A stretch of 64,000 nt of DNA from Elysia crispata (GCA_033675545.1 JAWDGP010001486.1:755001-819000); one strand, 5' to 3'. Positions 22,790-35,546 are shown, counted from the stretch's first letter. Made by a program: numbers and translations. The notes: a model not told the origin generated them from the letters alone.

Positions 22790-25700
22790 CTCCTCACGGA
22801 TCGTTACCTTGACGAGGTCAGCGAGCTTGCGTGCCTTGATAACCCTGAGAGCTATGCCGGCGAGAGCCTCGTTCTCCTGGTAGGGCCACCCAAGCCGGAC
22901 AGGTCAAAGGATAGAGGCCAGACTAGATACGATCCACCCCCTCCCCCTACTTGTAGGTTTAGTATAGGGCTAACAACTCTATCTTGTAAAAATGATATTG
23001 TTACAGAAACAGCAACAAACAACCTTTATAACTCGCGGAAGAGGCTTTCTGAGGGCCCTCAGGGCGCTTGTATGAATGGCAGTGGTGAAAGCCGAAAGGA
23101 AGCCACTGGCAAGACAAAGGAAGTCTTGAATGCAAAAACTAAGACCAGGATAGGATTCTGGAATGTGAGGACAATGTCTGAACAGGTAAACTTGCCCAGG
23201 TAATATCAGAAATGAACAGATAACTTGCATATTTTAGGTGTTAGTGAGAGCAGATGGACAGGGACTGGTAGACTAAGAACAAACACAGGAGAAACAGTCC
23301 TACACTCAGGGAGAGATGATAACATACATACTGAAGGTGTTGCAATTGTTCTTAAGAAAGGCCTAGAGAAATCATTAATGGAATGGAAACCAGTTAACAG
23401 TAGACTCATCAGAATCAGACTCAGAGGTAGACATAACAACTTAAGTATACTACAATGCTATGCTCCAACAAATGATCACGAAGAGGAAGACAAAGACCTT
23501 TTCTATGAACAGCTACAGGCAGAACTTAACGAAATCCCACGTCACGACGTTATTACCCTGATGGGAGACCTTAATGCAAAAGTAGGAGATGATAACAATG
23601 GGGCTGAAAGAACTATGGGAAAATTCGGATGTGGAAGCATTAACAACAATGGGGAAAGGCTGGTGGAGTTTTGCACCAGTAATGATTTAGTAATCGGAGG
23701 AACGCTCTTCAACCATCCAGCAATTCATAGACTCAAGTGGTACTCCCCCAACGGACGGGATAAAAACTAAATTGATCACATAGCAATTAACGGCATTTGG
23801 AGAGGTTCCTTGTTGGATGTCCGAGTGAAGAGAGGGGCAGATGTTGGTAGCGACCACCTGCTTGCAATAGCCAACATACGGCTTAAACTCAGAAGAACAG
23901 ATCAAAGGCATGCAGATCATAGAAGGCTAGATGTCAACAAACTAAAAGATCCTGATGTTAATAGATCATTCACAATACAAATTAGAAATAGGTTTCAGGC
24001 CTTATCAGACCAAGAGAACAATACACAACAAGAAATGGAAGATACCAACCATCTATGGAACCAGGTAAAAAGTACATATCAAGAAGCTGGCAGAACAATT
24101 TTAGGACATAGAAATGAGAGACACAAAGACTGGATATCACAAGAAGCTTGGCAAAAGATAGAAGAGAGGAAAGATATTAAAAAGAAAGTTCTTAGCACAA
24201 AATCGGAAAGAATTAAAACTCAACAGCAGCAAGCATACAGAGAAGCTGATCGTGCCGTTAAACAGATAATCAGACATGACAAACGAAAGCACCTGGAGGA
24301 CATGGCAACACAAGCAGAAGAGGCTGTATATAAAGGAGACCAGAGAACCCTCTATAAAATCACAAAACAGGTGTGTGGGAAATTTAGAAGTATCACAACA
24401 GCTCCAATCAAAAACAAGGAAGGCCAATTACTGACATCAGAAACTGCACAGGAAGCGAGATGGACTGAGCACTTCAATGAGGTCCTGAACCGACCAGCAC
24501 CCGAAACTGAACCGGATATCCAAGAGGCAGAAGAGGACCTTGACGTGGTAACAACACCCCCGACAAAAGAGGAAATCATAAGAGCCATTAAGTCCCTAAG
24601 AAACAATAAAGCCCCTGGACCTGATTTTTTGAATGCTGAGCTTTTTAAGTTTGATCCGCCATTGGCTGCAGAAATCTTACTCCCATTATTGACCACAGCA
24701 TGGAATAAGAAGGAAATACCAGAGGACTGGAATGAAGGTGTAATAATTAAAATCCCTAAGAAAGGTACATTAAGTGATTGCAATAACTGGCGTGGAATAA
24801 CACTGCTATCTATACCAAGCAAAGTTCTCGCTAAAATTGTTATTAATCGCATAAGCAGCGCTGTAGATGGCAAACTTAGAGAAGAACAAGCAGGCTTCAG
24901 GCAAGGAAGAGGATGTATTGATCAGATTTTTACACTAAGAAACACAATTGAACAATGCATTGAATGGCAGAGAGAACTATACATCAACTTCGTGGATTTT
25001 GAAAAAGCATTTGACAGCATTCCTAGGAACAGCCTTTGGAAAATCTTAAGGTATTATGGAATCCCATTAGAAATAGTCTCTATTATCCAGTGTTTTTACA
25101 ACAATTTCACTTGCAGGGTAGGAAATAGTCAAAACAACCTTCAAGTTTTATCTGGAGTAAGGCAAGGCTGTGTAATGTCAGCACTCTTATTTAATCTCGC
25201 TATTGATTGGATTATGAGGCAAACAACTGGAGATAAGAACAGAGGAATAAGATGGAACCTTTTTACGAACCTAGAGGACTTGGATTTTGCTGATGACCTA
25301 GCCCTTCTCTCCCATACCCACACCCACATCCAAGAAAAAACCAACGAATTAAACACAAATGCAAAACAGGTTGGTTTGAAAATTAGCAAGAAAAAAACAG
25401 AAATGATGGTTTTAAATATTCCAAATCCTAGGCCAGTCAGAGTGGACGAAACTCTCCTACCATTCACTGATCAATTTAAATATTTGGGTAGTAATGTTAC
25501 AACGGACGGAGGAGCTAATAAAGATATTATAGAAAGATTAGGTAAAGTCAGAAATGCCTTCAGAATGTTAAATCCAGTTTGGAAATCACAGCAGTACAAG
25601 CTGAACACAAAATTAAAGTTATATAGAAGCTGTGTTCTTTCCACCTTGCTCTACGGGTCAGAATGCTGGCGCATGATAGAAAACGACCTTTGCAGGTTAT

Positions 25701-26081
25701 CTTCCTTCCACACCAAAAGTCTCAGAAAAATTGCACGGATCTTCTGGCCTAGATACATATCAAATGAAGACCTATTAGAACAGTGCCAACAAGAGACAAT
25801 GGAGACAATCATTATCCGGAGGAGGTGGAGGTGGATAGGTCACGTACTCCGCAAGGAACAAGATGCCATCCCTCGAGTAGCCGTTCAATGGAGGCCAGAG
25901 GGACACAGGAAACGCGGGCGACCGAAAACCACCTGGAGAAGGACAGTGGAGGCAGAGGCAGCAGCCATGGGACAGTCATGGGGCACCTTGAGGATGCTGG
26001 CTCAGGACCGTGAGCAATGGAAGGAGTTTGTTGCTGCCCTAATTGCCCACGGCAAAAAGGGCAGTAAGTAAGTAAAGTAAG
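22790..26081 (+). mobile_element. RTE-clade LINE, nearly full length
   Basis: A 3.3-kb element with a 5' leader (GTAGGGCCACCCAAGCCGGA), an apurinic-like endonuclease domain, a reverse transcriptase, the RTE-type C-terminus and a short TAAG-repeat tail at 26061-26081 instead of poly-A. It is inserted in the minisatellite: TATAAATAGCAT lies on both sides (22778-22789 and 26082-26093). Since every unit has this word, a target duplication cannot be told from array sequence. The long open RT frame suggests it is young but no longer active. Confidence 0.92.
23072..26071 (+). pseudogene. RTE endonuclease-reverse transcriptase ORF
   Basis: The frame starts near MNGSGESRKE at 23072. Endonuclease motifs are [36 protein letters not shown] and, after a break, IDHIAING and GSDHLLA. 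From 23810 to 26071 the frame stays open (753 codons): fingers and palm with NNWRGITLLSIPSKVLAKI, EEQAGFRQGRGCIDQI, DFEKAFDSIP, SGVRQGCVMSALLFNL and the catalytic FADD at 25286-25297, normally YADD or FADD in the clade. It ends with GHVLRKEQDAIPRVAVQW, then KRGRPKTTWRR. Breaks seen: a frameshift near 23190, a stop near 23216 and a TAA at 23768 where the family usually has a Gln codon. The remainder is in good order, so loss of function is recent. Confidence 0.92.
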
Positions 26082-27135
26082 TATAAATAGCATATTTTCA
26101 ATATGGCCAACGGGAAATTTTATTTTTTTTCATCTCTATAAATAGCATAATTTCCATAGGTTCTGGTTCATTCTAATTTGGCAATCTCTATAAATAGCAT
26201 AATTCCAATATGGCCGCCAGTTAATTCTATTTTGGCAATATCTATAAATAGCATTATTTCAATATGACCGCCCGTAATCAAATTCTAGTGTTTCTATCTC
26301 TATAAACTGTATAACTTCAATATGGCCGCCGATTAATTCTATTTTTTCCATTAGTATAAATAGAATAAGTTCAGTATGGCCGCCGGTTTCCGGGGAATTC
26401 TAAATATTCGATCTCTATAAATAGCATAATTCCAATATGGCCGCCGTATAATTCTTATTCTGACGATCTCTATAAATAGCATAATTTCAATATGGCCGCC
26501 GGTTAATTCTATTTCTTCCATCAATATAAACAGCATAAATTCAATATTATCGCCGGTAAATTTTCTATTTTCCATCTCTATAAATAATATAATTTAAATA
26601 TGACCGCCGAGGAATTCTAAATTTTCGACCTCTATAAACATCATAATTCAATATGCCTGCCGGTTAATTCTAATTTTTTCTATAAATAGTCTTATTTAAA
26701 TATGGCCGCCAGGGATTTCTAATTTGCATTTTCTATATATAGCATATTTTCAATCAGGCCACCGGGGAATTCTTATTTTTTTTATCTCTATAACTAGCAT
26801 TATTACAATATAGCCGCCGGGTAATCAATTTCTAGTGTTTCTATCCCTATAAATAGCATTACTTCAATATGGCCGCCGATTAATTCTATTTCTTCCATGA
26901 GTATAAATAGCATAAGTTCAATATGACCGCCGGTTTTCGGGGAATTTTAAATTTTCGACCTCTATATCTATAAATAGCATAGTTTCAATATGGCCGCTTG
27001 GGAATTGAATTTTAATTTTTCTATCTCTATAAATAGAATAATTTCAATATGAGCACCGGGGAATCGAATTCTAAGTTTCTATCTCTGAAAATAGCATATG
27101 GCCGCCGTGGAATCGTACTTTGTGTTTCTTTGTGT
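26082..27135 (+). repeat. 54-60-bp minisatellite, right block
   Basis: About 18 further units of the same family in the same orientation, more diverged towards the right edge. Some units have the variant CAAATTCTAGTGTTTCTATC, which links them to the inverse array at 27885-28650. Confidence 0.93.
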
Positions 27136-27393
27136 CCGCCGGGGAATTTAAAGGGATAGGGCCGTAGATTCAAGCATGACAAGATCAAGCAGGATGCACT
27201 AGCCGTTTCTATTAAAAAAAAAAAAAAACATAGAATCGAGGTCTAAAGAACAGAGAGCTAAATAAACAAATTTAAAGGAAAATCACCGAAAAAAAACTGA
27301 CCGGAAATTAAGGTAAAACAGTGAACTCCACCCATACTCAGTGCTGTATTACCTGACATATCGACGGCTGAGAATATAACAATTACACTTAAA

Positions 27394-27504
<111 letters not shown>

Positions 27505-27884
27505 CTCGACAAACTGCTGTGACAAAGCTAATTTCTAGATCCCAGCATCTTTTTTGCCAAACTGAGGAGAAGATCTAGAAGTAGATTCTAGATTTTAAAA
27601 AATGTTTCTTTGAAAACACTTTAAAATGTTTTTAGTATCTAACTGTAAGACTTTGGGGGTCACAGCGAAATTTAAGCGAGTATGGCCACTTTGTTCGGTT
27701 CTTTTCAACTCTTACAATCTTGTAATCATCAGGCTATCACCAATGGTATTCTGGTGATCTTCGTCGTCAAAGCCTTTCTTCTGGTTGTTGTTGTTGTTTT
27801 CCTTCTTCTTCTTCATCTTCGACAAGTACCACAACCAGAATGACCAAAGAGAGATCAAAGAGGATTTCCTTCCCTACAGTAATC

Positions 27885-28650
27885 TTAATCGGATACTACA
27901 GTGATGATATTGTATAATTATGCTGGCATATGAAGATAAAAACACAAGAATTCGTTTCTGCAGAGATGATCTTGATTTACTATGCTGATTTATAGAAAAA
28001 GAAACACATGTATTCGATGATATGTTAATTCATGGCGATAAAAACACTTGAATTCAGTTATACAGTGATAATGTTGATTTATTATACTGGTTTATACAGG
28101 AAAAAAAAATCTAGAAATCGACTCTAAAGTAATGATTTTTTATTGTTAGGCTGGTTTGTACTGATGATATTGTATAATTATGCTGGCATATGAAGATAAA
28201 AACACAAGAATTCGTTTCTGCAGAGATGATCTTGTTTTACTATGCTGATTTATAGAAAAAGAAACACATGTATTCGATGATATGTTAATTCATGGCGATA
28301 AAAACACTTGAATTCAGTTATACAGTGATAATGTTGATTTTTATACAGGAAAAAAAATCTAGAAATCGATTCTAAAGTAATGATTTTTTATTGTTAGGCT
28401 GGTTTGTACTGATAGAAACACTAGAATTCAGTGATGATATTTTATTGTTATGCAGGTTTATGGAGATAGAAAAACTAGAATTTGATTTTACAGTGATGAA
28501 ATTGTATTATTAAGCTGGTTTAGAGAGATAGAAACGCTAGAATTCGATTCTTCAGTGGTGGTTTTGTATTATTATGCTGGTTTATGGAGATAAAAAGCTA
28601 GGATTTGAATTTACAGTAATGATTTAGTATTATTACGTCGGAATATAGAT
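27885..28650 (-). repeat. Right-arm minisatellite with 262-bp higher-order repeat
   Basis: Units of about 55-70 bp (GGTTTATGGAGATAGAAAC.., ATTCGATTCTACAGTGATGA, TATTATTATGCT). A four-unit block at about 27900 is repeated at about 28162, a 262-bp higher-order period. In reverse complement the units match the left minisatellites (CTCTATAAA..GCATAAT), so the two families are relatives in opposite orientation. Confidence 0.85.
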
Positions 28651-28954
28651 AAAGAAAAAATTGAAGTCAGTTGGAAAAAGGGAAAGTTGGTGAAAAGGGA
28701 CGAAAATGATATTTGTGATTTGTCCTTTGAAAAAAAGGATATAAGTTTAAAATATTTTAGGTAGAAATCCGACAATGAAGTTAGAAGTAAGTACAACCTG
28801 ATAATAAAGTTCTATCTGTGAAAGGGACGGATAGATTTTAATGTGATTTAACATGCAAGTAAAGAGAAAGACATTTTTCCCAGGTTGAGATAGATTTAAT
28901 CCACAAGTATATTTATTCTGTAGAGTGGTTAAAAGTAATATCAATTACCATTAT

Positions 28955-29067
28955 AAAAATGACGGATGGTAAGCTCTGTACAATGAATTTAAATCCCTTA
29001 ATGAATAACATAAACATTTACGTAAACTCTGAATGTATTGAATGCAGGAGTTATAGTGTTATACAGA
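28955..29067 (+). pseudogene. Right-arm copy of the zinc-ribbon ORF
   Basis: Starts ATGACGGATGGTAAGCTCTG at 28959, inverse to the left-arm ORF, and ends near GAATGTATTGAATGCAGGAG. The second CxxC (ECIEC) survives, the first does not, and the middle has shifted frame. Confidence 0.6.
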
Positions 29068-29084
29068 GACGTGCAAATTATAAA

Positions 29085-29435
29085 AAAAAAAAATTGTAAT
29101 ACACACTGTTTCACAAAAGTATTTGATTCAAGAGTTAACTTAATCTCATTAAGATCTGACGTAGATTTTGGTAATCATCCAAATAGAAAACACTTTACAG
29201 ATTTATTGAAAAGTGAAATAAAACATTTTAAGAAAATCTTTCTAAAATTACAATAAATATAACTGAACAATTTTTTTTAAATCGACTATTAAACCTCTTA
29301 TCAATTAGGGAAAATGGAGGAATTCTCTCTCCCGTTCAAGATTATCAATCATTTTTAAGGGGAACTTTGGCATAAAGAAACAAACATTTTTTTTCACTCA
29401 TTCACAGACACATTCTAGGATGTATTTCGTCGTAT
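29085..29435 (+). repeat. Direct repeat D, copy 1
   Basis: Matches 30510-30860 in the same orientation (TATTTGATTCAAGAG, CACTTTACAGATTTA, TCTCTCCCGTTCAAGATTA, ACAGACACATTCTAGGATGT). The copies lie about 1.42 kb apart on either side of the right-arm outer repeat. Confidence 0.85.
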
Positions 29436-29519
29436 GGCTATAGAGTGTCGATTTATTCAAGTGCCTACCATTGAGACAAAATTGTTTTTCCTGGGTCGAT
29501 TTAACAGACAAAATCAGCA

Positions 29520-29660
29520 AAGTCCAAAACGGCGGCCACCTGAAAGGTAGCCAATGGATCGAAGAGCAATGTTGGACCGTGTTTTCACTGTCTATTACCT
29601 CTGGCTTATAATTAACTAAATCTAGAACAAGACATTGTTGAGGCAACAAACGTGGGACCG
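29520..29660 (+). repeat. Relative of the 18.1-kb foldback element
   Basis: Contains AAAGTCCAAAAC, then GGTAGCCAATGGATCGAAGAG and CTAGAACAAGACA, as at 18091-18306. It sits inside the insert that splits the right arm. Confidence 0.75.
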
Positions 29661-30019
29661 TTTTTCAATCAGTTTCAGCATTAGAGGAAAAAATTAAATT
29701 AAAAAAAAAAAAAAAAAAATATCTGGGTTATATGCTCATGAGGGCGTGTGGCTGTCATTGGGTTTTCACTTTTTCCTCCGATTGTTTTGCTTTCACCCTA
29801 TACGTTTTTTCGCACGATAAGCGCGACTGAGTCAACTGGCTGATGCAATATTTCGCGACATGTCGCTCAGTGTATTGCACTCGTGACCGCTTGAGCTCAA
29901 AATTTCCAAAACTTACGCACACACCTTGTTTTCCCACTGCGTGTGTGCTATTAAGAAATACAGCGCAGAATGCCTTGAACATATAATTATCTTGTGCAAC
30001 GCCTAGCATTCTTTCTGTG

Positions 30020-30440
30020 GGTATGGTGGGTCTTAGACACACAATAGAGTGTTTTAAAAATAACATCAATGGAATTTATGTAAATGATATAAACGAATAT
30101 GACATTGTTACGTATGTTGATATATTAAAAGAGATAATACATATAAGATCATTGCCTGTTAAAGTATCTTTAATCTGTTTGACTTTCAGTTAACATTCAT
30201 TACAATTAAACACATTTCAGAATTCACATCAGATTTTTTCCTAACGTTCATTAATTAGGCTTTTGCACCAGTAAACATATTTTTTCTTGTGCTCTTTACA
30301 TGCGGTATGAAGAGAAATAGAAACTGGATGCTAAGAAAGCTTTGAGGATTCAAACATGGTCCCACGTTTTACCTCTGAAAAGGAATCACAAGAAAGAAAG
30401 ATTAATATGGGAGTGAAAACTGAGCCTAATAAAGACTAGG
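30020..30440 (-). repeat. Right arm, outer inverted repeat
   Basis: Reverse complement of 18574-18995. Shared words include ACGTTTTACCTCTGAAAAGG against CCTTTTCAGAAGTAAAACGT, and AAAGATACTTTAACAGGCAATG in inverse. Confidence 0.85.
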
Positions 30441-30509
30441 TATTTGTTAAATTTTAAATACATTGTATTTAAAATAAATCAGATATAATTTAAAGACAGT
30501 TTATGATAA

Positions 30510-30860
30510 GAATTACATAAAATTATTTGATTCAAGAGCAAATTTAATCACATCAAGAAGTGACAGATTTTCGTATATATCTAAATAGATCATACTTTAC
30601 AGATTTACATAAAATTAAAGCTGGACATTTTTAGAAAATCTATCTAATAATACAATAAATATAACTGACCAAACTTTTTTTTTTGGTTGTTGTTTCTTTT
30701 AAACCTACGATTAAACCTCTTATTAATTAGGGAGAATGGAGGAATCCTCTCTCCCGTTCAAGATTAACAATCAATTTTAAGGAGAAATTTTTGCATAAAG
30801 GAACAATATTTTTTTTTCGCTCATCCACAGACACATTCTAGGATGTGTTTTGTCGTATTA
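30510..30860 (+). repeat. Direct repeat D, copy 2
   Basis: Second copy of the segment at 29085-29435, just outside the outer arm of the inverted-repeat structure. Confidence 0.85.
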
Positions 30861-31581
30861 CGACTCATCAGTGTTCCTGGTCCACGTAGTTCTTGAATGA
30901 CTCAATTTTTCAGTCCCCCAGGTCTTTCCTTTCTCTTATCGTGTCTCCTAAACATGGAGATCCTTAGCTTTACAGGCCTAGGCTCTCTTCCAGCTATTCT
31001 TCCTGGAGCTAAACTTCTGGACTGGTCTTTGCGGCTTCTGCCTCTGTTATCTCGAAATATAATATCATGACATGACTTATTACATGTTTTTTTTTACACC
31101 CCTCCCCTTTTTTTAATATTCAGTTCCTGATCCATGTTGTTCTTGTGCACATCAATGCTTCAGTGTCCCGGGTCTTTTTCTTACCTGTCCATGACTATCT
31201 CTAGCTTAAGGCTCGGAAGTATCTCTTCCAGTTTCTCTTCGTGGTCTTTAAGTTTAGGTCTTTGCATCTCGCCTTTTGTGATCTCTAACCATGATATCAT
31301 GATCAGAATTATTATAAAAATGGAGAAAACAAATTGAAAAAGAAAATACAAAAAACATTTTCATTCAAATTGTGTTTACATGAAGTATTGAAAAGAAATG
31401 GGATTATTTGTCAGAAAATATTTTTTTTTATGCTGGAAAACAAAGCGTGTAAGCTAAAAGCAGGAAAAAAGTATCTTAACTAAATCAGTTTATAAAAGCC
31501 CTGGCTGGGAAGGAAGAATTCAGAAAGTTTTCATTAGTACTTGATCAAAGTAAAAATGACAGGTGAAAAAAATATACCGTC
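30861..31581. other. No gene recognised
   Basis: Contains TC-rich segments resembling 15230-15330 (TCTCTTCCA, GGTCTTTGC). No coding support. Confidence 0.45.
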
Positions 31582-31585
31582 TTAA

Positions 31586-33162
31586 CCCTTTGCCGTTTAA
31601 ACCGGCCAAATCCGGCCTAAAATGGAAGCGAGCCTCCTGTTTAACCCGGCCAAAAGCGGCCGTGCTATACATATCTGGCTACGGGTTAAGCCGGCCAAAC
31701 TACGGCCTTGACGTTTCTCTTTGTTTGAGGGTTCTATTTTGGACGAAAGCTGCAAAATCCTATCTAAAAATAGAAAATTGCAACATTCTAATTATAGTTG
31801 AATAGCTTCGACCCAGAATAACACGGGATTCCCTAACATAGAAAGCACGGGGAAGCCCTAACACTAAGTCTTGCAACGTTTGTTCTGACTAGCTCTACAC
31901 ATAGCTTTTCTTGTTCTGACTTTGTGACGTTCATTATCTTTGATTGACCATGGACACTCCAGATAGCGACACTGAGCTAGACTTTGAGTCTAATATTGAT
32001 ACCAGCCCCGATCCTTTATTGAAAGAGTATAAATAAGTTGGAGCGAAAATATATAGAGTCTAGATCTAGGTCTAGATTCTAGATCTAGATCTAGATCTAG
32101 ACTCCAGTTCCAGAGAATATAGAATCTTGGCTAGATATTAAGTCCGGGGGAATGTACTGCTTGGACAACTTATGATATAGGAGAAATAAAACAAAGTAAA
32201 ACTAGTTAAAAAGTTAATTTTAAATTATAAACGAGAGATCGGTTCGATGTTTCATGTTGCTACAGTTGTATACCGATCTTTGCCTCTGTTCACATCCCAA
32301 TTCTGCTCCTACATAGCCTAGCTTAGTTTCGCTCACTTAGAAATGTGAAGAAGAAAAAAACAAATCTTAGATTCTACATCTAGATCTAGATAGATATGAA
32401 TAGATGGAAGATCAAGAATATTTTGCTTTGCATGCAAAGCGTCTTCACTATGATGATGGAAGCTAGATTTATATATTTCGCGTATGACATTTTCAGTTTC
32501 ATGAGCTAGTGTCCTAAAAAAGTTATGCTTTGTTTAAAAAAAAAAAGCAGGTTGATCTGATGTTTATAATGTGTGTAAATAAGATTTAGAATTTTTTTTT
32601 TATCTTTTAGCTTCTGCTCAGTGCTATCTCTTATGAAATTTATTTTGTAGGCCTAGGCTGTTTAGTGTGTTAGGCCAGGGTTTATGAAAGTTATGTTTTG
32701 GATTATGAAAACAAAGTCTAAGAAAAGTAAGTTGGACTGTTCCCTTTTTATTGACAATGTCTATGTCTTTTTTTCCTCTTGAATTTGTGTCACTCTGTAC
32801 AGTCTCTTGATTTTTTTTTTTTTTTTTTTTAGGGGGGGGAGGGGGGGGGGGGTTGTTCATTCTAGTGAATCTGTATGCAAGGGATTCAAATGAAAATGAA
32901 GAAAAATGATAAAAAATAATACTAAAACGTACTGAAAACTCTTCAAAACCAGTTTCATTATTAAGCACATTCAATTGTATGCAAGTTATCAAAATTTCAT
33001 AGCTTTAATATCCATATGGGCCTAACTACAGCTTATTTTCTAGAACCCCCCTGTAGAGCCCTCATCTGACCAAAAAAATGTAAACAAACAAGGGTGTCCC
33101 TGTTACCAGGAAGCTGAACCTAACATTCAAAATGGCCGCCGCCTAATATAAACAGCAAAGGG
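31586..33162 (+). mobile_element. piggyBac-like element, internally deleted
   Basis: The ends are CCCTTTGCCGTTTA at 31586 and, inverted, CCCTTTGCTGTTTA ending at 33162. TTAA lies directly outside both ends (31582-31585 and 33163-33166), the exact target of piggyBac transposases. Left subterminal sequence has three spaced GGCC-rich palindromes (CCGGCCAAATCCGGCC type). A short + strand frame at 31950-32036 starts MDTPDSDTELDFESN, like the acidic N-terminus of piggyBac transposases, then stops. The catalytic domain is absent, so it is a non-autonomous derivative. Confidence 0.85.
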
Positions 33163-33632
33163 TTAAGCTAGACTACGACGTAATATTTTTAGACCAACCG
33201 ACATCATTTGCATAAACTCCTCCCACCCAGCGGTACGTAGCAGAATCGCTTTTCGCAAACATGCTAGCCCTCTCACCGTGAACGTAACTGTTATGTAATT
33301 TTTACATGATGACTGCCTGCGATGCTCTAATGCTACCGTGCTAGCGTGGACCAGGTGCAAGCGCGCTATGGAGAGTGTGTTTTCACTGCTCCACTGCATG
33401 CTCACACAGTTACATTACATAACAATCACATGATCCGAGACAGTTATACCAGCAGCAGCAGCAGCAGATTTCACTGGTCTAAACAGCTGACCAGACTGAC
33501 CAGGCCTAACGCTCGCTTGCGGCTTCCGATGTAAACAACGCAGGCCGATTTGCACACGTCACTAGGGAAACCACGTGTTTGTTACGTTATGACTCATGCT
33601 TACGGTACGTAACTCAATCTGCGAAACATGGC
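33163..33632. repeat. Dispersed repeat R1, copy 2
   Basis: Near-identical to 14557-15030 and abuts the right TTAA of the piggyBac-like element. Confidence 0.9.
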
Positions 33633-33849
33633 TAGTATCAGTGAAAAGGGAAGTCAAACCGCACTATCCTCCCCTCCCCCTTCCCTACCTTCTCAATAAC
33701 ATTACCCGTGACGCATCCCCTCCGCCTTGCCTCCCTTGCTTTTGTTATGCCCGAGCCAGGGTCCCAGATTTGCTCAGAATCAAAATTGGAAAATAGGAAT
33801 CAAGAATCGCAGAATCGTCTAGGCAATTCTAAGGTTATCTGAATCGATT

Positions 33850-34245
33850 CTTCCTGACTTTAGTATGGATGCGACATTGGACAGATGGAGGCAACAGAAA
33901 TGTGATTCGTGTGGAGTATAGTACGAATCTGATGGATTGCAAAGAAATCAAACAAAACCGTGTTAGGAGCTGACACAACAAGATCACTCATATAAACAGA
34001 TTATGTACTAAACGCCAGTCAATTTGTTTTTGGTCATGTGATGAGAGGAGAGAGACTGGAACATCTTGTGACATCTTGAATGGTGGAAGGAAAACAGTGC
34101 AAGGAAAACCAGCGCGAAAAGATGTTAGATCGACATAGTGGCTGAGTGAAAGTAGGACGAGAGACAGATGTACTGAAAGTGACGAGAGAGAAGCATGGAA
34201 GTTCATGATCGCTTATGCTCAAGAGCAGGGCACCTGATTAATCGA
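33850..34245 (+). mobile_element. LINE fragment (family L-A), C-terminal part
   Basis: Broken frames give KKSNKTVL, FGHVMRGERLEHLVTS and a DREAW-like end followed by AQEQGT-like sequence. This is the family L-A C-terminus. Its 5' half is absent. Confidence 0.7.
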
Positions 34246-35365
34246 TGACACAATTCATTTCTTGCTAGCAGTGATTCACTAGACATTAATAAGAATTAAG
34301 ATAGTTTTGACTTAGGTTGAAAAAGACTCACACCTTGGAAAAAATTTAAGTTTTCTTTGGTTCTTAATTAATCGCCTTGTGGACAAAGGCAATCTGAACA
34401 TGTGTGGTCTATATAAGATGGTGAACACAAGCTTTACTAAAAACACCTACTACATATACACATTGTAAGCTTAATTTTCTCTAGCTCTGCAACTTTTGAC
34501 AAAAAATCCAAGTGAGCTTTATGTAGTAGAGAATTAATATTAAAAGCATCATGTGAGATCTTTAACACTAACAATAACAGATTTTATAAATTTTTATGCT
34601 GACTAAAGTAACATTCAAACCTGGATCTAATTTCAGTATGCCTCATTTTGGCAAGATGAATGTTTTTCAACTTTTTTTTCCTCAAGTGCAATTATAATTT
34701 AGTTTACATTCATCTTTCCTTTTAAAATCAGTCTTAAACATATGAAAAAAAATTGTGTAAAATTGGCCAAACATGGCATGGCAATTGCTGTTGATGAAAA
34801 ACCTATTGACAAAAATTTGTGCTCATAGTATGTAACAACATGCCTGCCATTTTTACAAAACAAAGGACTCTTCTCATCACAGGTACAAAATGCATAGATT
34901 GTGTATTTTACCATATCATTATATTGTTTTTCTTGATTGAGCACTTAATTTTAACAAGTCCCTTGACAATGTCTCATTTCATATGAAATTGAAAAACAGC
35001 GTCAATAAGACAATGCACTTTATTTTAGTTATTATTATTATCATTACATTTGTATTTTAACACTTAATGCTGGCTTCTGCTACCAAAGCTGTCTGTTTAT
35101 TGTGTCTGAAAGTCTTGTTTACAAAACATAATTATTGAAAACATTTTGTAAAAGCCAAATTATACATACTTTTAAATGATCCCACTTTGAAGTGTCCATC
35201 TTTTGAGACTGACACCGTTGCAATTACTTATATACTGGTATACTATATATCACAAAGATAGATCATACAAATGATCAAGGCTTCTCAGTATGGAATGTCA
35301 TCAGGTAGGGAGACACATGCCATAACCTTTGCTTCTAACTTAAGCCTGTCATAATTTTGATGATA
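34246..35365. other. No gene recognised
   Basis: AT-rich and without supported exons or repeats. It ends in the TA target of the Tigger-like element. Confidence 0.5.
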
Positions 35366-35546
35366 CAGTGGAATCCGCTTAAAGCCAACATTTCGGGACC
35401 AAAAAAAAGTGTTGACTATCCATTTCCAGGAAACAAGTCACAAATCATGTCATAAAAAAAAACAACTGGTGGTCTCCCTTTGCAATGTCTCCCTATCTGT
35501 AGTCACACGATGTCTTCATGCTGTCTTCATGCTGCATTGCAGTGCT

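Noticed and set aside
21375-22883. Repeat protein with 18-aa period (SINSIIPIWPLVNS)
   Set aside because: Arises where the satellite unit is 54 bp; stops appear as soon as the unit length changes, and both strands give similar frames.
29755-30069. 104-codon minus-strand frame
   Set aside because: No family recognised; it lies in the insert that splits the right arm and may be chance.
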